Assembly: GCA_016844415.1 (NCBI GenBank)
Contig: JAENIX010000049.1
Location: 1 to 6,665, forward strand
Length of the DNA stretch: 6,665 nt
Origin: Actinomycetota bacterium
Lineage (GTDB): Bacteria; Desulfobacterota; Deferrimicrobia; Deferrimicrobiales; Deferrimicrobiaceae
Direction: 5' to 3'
Part shown: one piece after another, positions 6,147-6,665 of the stretch
How positions within the stretch are numbered: position 1 is the first letter of the stretch
Layout of the letters: every line of letters starts with the position of its first letter
Program-made: the position numbers and the translations under genes
The notes under the pieces: generated by a model
The model's database searches: none
Told to the model about the DNA's origin: nothing
The model's input: only the letters and a program-made list of their open reading frames with translations

Positions 6147-6665
6147 ATGATTCCTGATTCGACAGATACCGGCATGAAGTCCATGGGGGGCAACTTGAGA
6201 GGAAACAGACTGATGGCGGCGGCCTGCCTTCTCCTGCTGGGCCTTGCGGCAGGCGGATGCATGGTCGCAAGCACCAAGTACGATGTCAAGACGAGGGAAG
6301 CCGATACTCTCCGGGACGCCCTCGCCAACACGAACAAGGAGAAAACCGTTCTGGAGGCCAGGAACGACGCTCTTCAGACGCAGCTTACAGGAGAGAAGGA
6401 AGAGGTGACGGCGCTTTCAGCCCGCTTCCGGACACAGGAAGAGGAAATACGGCGGATCAACGAGGAGCTCGCCTCGGCGCGGAAGAATTACGAAGGGACC
6501 CGCATCACCAGGGAGCAGTTCATCTCCGAGTTGCTGGAAAAGGAGAAAACAACGGGAAAGCGGATACAGGAGCTGAGCGCAAAGGCGCAATCGTGCGAGC
6601 AGGTTCTGGAGGCGCATGGCAAGGATGGCGCCGCCAGGGAAGCCGAACTGTCCGATCTGCGCAAG
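6147..6665 (+). CDS. Coiled-coil lipoprotein, probable N-terminal part of an OmpA-like envelope protein (3' end outside window)
   Basis: The frame is open for 173 codons from ATG 6147 to the window edge. A hydrophobic core AAACLLLLGLAAGGC ends in a lipobox-like AGGC, then MVASTKYDV, so the Cys would be lipidated after signal peptidase II cleavage; Met at +2 is not an inner-membrane retention signal. The rest is a charged, Glu/Lys/Arg-rich helical coiled coil (heptad-like repeats from TREADTLRDALANTNKEK onward). This architecture, a lipobox followed by SxKYD and a long coiled coil, is common in lipoproteins that end in a peptidoglycan-binding OmpA domain; that domain would lie beyond the window, so this is inference. 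The start is ambiguous: ATG 6147 has a GGGGTGGG upstream, ATG 6174 and 6183 give shorter, more typical signal peptides without a clear ribosome site, and ATG 6213 has GAGAGGA at good spacing but removes the basic N-terminus. Confidence 0.78.
   Translation, partial: MIPDSTDTGMKSMGGNLRGNRLMAAACLLLLGLAAGGCMVASTKYDVKTREADTLRDALANTNKEKTVLEARNDALQTQLTGEKEEVTALSARFRTQEEEIRRINEELASARKNYEGTRITREQFISELLEKEKTTGKRIQELSAKAQSCEQVLEAHGKDGAAREAELSDLRK

Noticed and set aside
6074..6337. Upstream extension of the ATPase-homologue frame to ATG 6337
   Set aside because: It would add 88 residues of Arg/Pro-rich sequence with no family similarity and overlap the signal-peptide region of the divergent lipoprotein gene. 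The family similarity begins near GTG 6073.

Overview
The window looks like chromosomal DNA from a GC-rich Gram-negative bacterium. A multihaem c-type cytochrome, a type IV pilus/type II secretion ATPase relative, a probable outer-membrane lipoprotein and a Faa1-type acyl-CoA ligase together suggest a delta-proteobacterial lineage (Desulfuromonadota/Geobacter-like or a relative). That assignment is inference; no rRNA or marker gene is present. No tRNA, CRISPR array, IS element, phage gene or recognisable defence system is visible.

Layout. Five genes lie head to tail on the minus strand, read from right to left. They are a degenerate PilB/GspE-family ATPase homologue (about 6073-4403), a four-haem cytochrome with a C-terminal beta-rich domain (4344-3553), a long-chain acyl-CoA ligase (3526-1733), an unrecognised 261-residue protein (1724-939), and an exported protein with two LysM domains and a Pro/Ala/Lys repeat tail that runs off the left edge (966 to below 1). 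Gaps are 58, 26 and 8 bases, followed by a 28-base overlap, and no convincing terminator separates the genes, so they are probably one transcription unit. A sixth gene, a coiled-coil lipoprotein, is divergent on the plus strand from about 6147 and runs off the right edge. The two units are separated by a short AT-rich region (about 6074-6146) that carries a duplicated 9-mer and is the only obvious place for promoters.

How the genes may work together. Three of the minus-strand products concern the envelope (cytochrome, LysM protein, secretion-ATPase homologue), and the divergent gene is also an envelope protein. The ligase is cytoplasmic lipid metabolism, and the 261-residue protein has no signal peptide. 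No single pathway is obvious. The most notable observation is the ATPase homologue. It aligns over the full PilB/GspE fold and keeps the tetracysteine zinc motif, but the Walker A lysine, the Walker B glutamate and the His-box histidine are replaced in an intact reading frame. It looks like a maintained pseudo-ATPase rather than a decaying gene.

Motif comparisons were made by eye against remembered family consensus; no database search was possible.
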